DNA of 64,000 nucleotides, from contig NZ_CP109596.1 in NCBI RefSeq assembly GCF_036327755.1, positions 1,302,001-1,366,000 on the forward strand. The letters are read 5' to 3'. The notes below the pieces were generated by a model. That model did no database searches, was not told the DNA's origin, and saw only the letters and a list, made by a program, of their open reading frames with translations. Shown here one piece after another: positions 63,587 through 64,000 of this stretch. Position 1 is the first letter of the stretch, and each line of letters opens with the position of its first letter. This stretch comes from Nocardia sp. NBC_01503. GTDB lineage: Bacteria; Actinomycetota; Actinomycetes; Mycobacteriales; Mycobacteriaceae. The position numbers were made by a program, and so were the translations under genes.

Positions 63587-64000
63587 GTGAGCACCACTCT
63601 GCATGCGCGCGGACTCGCCGCCGGACACGGCGAACGCACCCTCTTCGAAGACCTCGATCTCGTGCTGGCCCCCGGCGATGTGATCGGCCTGGTCGGGGTG
63701 AACGGCGCAGGAAAGTCCACCCTGCTGCGCATGCTCGCCGACGGGAACGCCCCGGAAGGCGAGATCACGCTCAGCCCGCCCGATGCCACCGTCGGCTATC
63801 TCGCGCAGGAGCCGGAGCGCGTCGAAGGCGAGACGGTGCTGGAGTTCCTGCGCCGCCGCACCGGTGTCGGTGCGGCCCAGCGCGTCATGGACGCGGCCGC
63901 CGAACGCCTCGCCGAGGGTGGCGACGACGAGTTCTCCCCCGCCCTGGAGCGCTGGCTCGCACTCGGCGGCGCGGATCTGGAGCAGCGCGCCGAGGAGGTC
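63587..64000 (+). CDS. ABC-F family ATPase, N-terminal part
   Basis: The frame begins at GTG 63587 and runs off the window after 138 codons. It reads LHARGLAAGHGERTLFEDLDLVLAPGDVIGLVGVNGAGKSTLL, with Walker A at about 37-44, then VGYLAQEPE (Q-loop type). No TM segment lies in the visible part, and the arrangement (two fused ATPases expected) is that of soluble ABC-F translation factors such as Ettx-like or resistance proteins. A CAGAAT box ends seven bases before the start. The subfamily cannot be assigned from this fragment. Confidence 0.85.
   Translation, partial: MSTTLHARGLAAGHGERTLFEDLDLVLAPGDVIGLVGVNGAGKSTLLRMLADGNAPEGEITLSPPDATVGYLAQEPERVEGETVLEFLRRRTGVGAAQRVMDAAAERLAEGGDDEFSPALERWLALGGADLEQRAEEV

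Overview
This window is chromosomal DNA of a high-GC actinobacterium of the order Mycobacteriales. Nocardia (or a close Nocardiaceae relative) fits best: there is an MspA-type porin, a WhiB3-type regulator, a SigD/anti-SigD pair, a GroEL1 with a histidine-rich tail, an ImuA'/ImuB/DnaE2 mutasome and a SAM-IV riboswitch. The gene order follows the Mycobacterium tuberculosis segment Rv3339c (icd1) to Rv3440c, interrupted by genus-specific genes. I saw no rRNA, tRNA, insertion sequence, prophage or CRISPR array. The genus is inferred from gene content only.

Layout. 1-5269: end of a type VII-like secreted protein, isocitrate dehydrogenase, and an MFS exporter with a divergent TetR regulator. 5280-7963: SAM-IV riboswitch controlling metY-metX. 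8129-10202: small genes, a TrmL-type tRNA methyltransferase, an Uma2 family protein and a DUF167 protein. 10248-13739: dnaE2 behind an SOS box. 13930-16238: an SDR and an HsaA-like flavin monooxygenase. 16383-18751: three small metabolic or hypothetical genes. 19102-21594: imuA'-imuB behind a second SOS box. 21786-22922: a Ser/Thr kinase. 23062-32354: an envelope-stress module (response regulator, PspC-histidine kinase, PspC/LiaF-like protein and a small membrane protein) that is split by an MspA porin gene, a large HTH-P-loop-WD40 STAND protein and the 3' remnant of another mspA gene. 32601-38226: guaA, a hydrolase, guaB3 and guaB. 38750-44389: DUF5319, rsdA-sigD, an Rv3415c-like gene, whiB3, and a SigK-like ECF sigma factor with an unusually short anti-sigma gene. 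44815-49040: groEL1 and groES with a CIRCE operator, and a divergent membrane-anchored Hsp70-like protein. 49447-53319: a compact alr-tsaE-tsaB-rimI-tsaD run (t6A tRNA modification, N-terminal acetylation, D-alanine). 53368-60571: a DapA-family aldolase with LysR, nnr, a cupredoxin lipoprotein, glmS, and a hydrolase lacking the nucleophile serine. 60597-63154: a three-gene type VII-associated operon (Rv3439c/Rv3440c-like). 63276-64000: a small PspC protein and the start of an ABC-F gene.

Regulation visible in the DNA: two LexA boxes, one riboswitch, one CIRCE overlapping a promoter, two clear palindromic operators, many strong hairpin terminators, and a recurring pattern of a TAnnnT -10 box 6-8 nt before the start codon with no Shine-Dalgarno, which implies many leaderless mRNAs. 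Two families of intergenic repeats are scattered through the window. One of them has nested hairpin arms that appear to covary between copies.

The most interesting points are the split envelope-stress module with its MspA/STAND insert, the covarying intergenic element, the short TM-less anti-sigma protein, and the serine-less alpha/beta hydrolase. All function calls come from reading motifs and remembered family resemblance. No database search was run.
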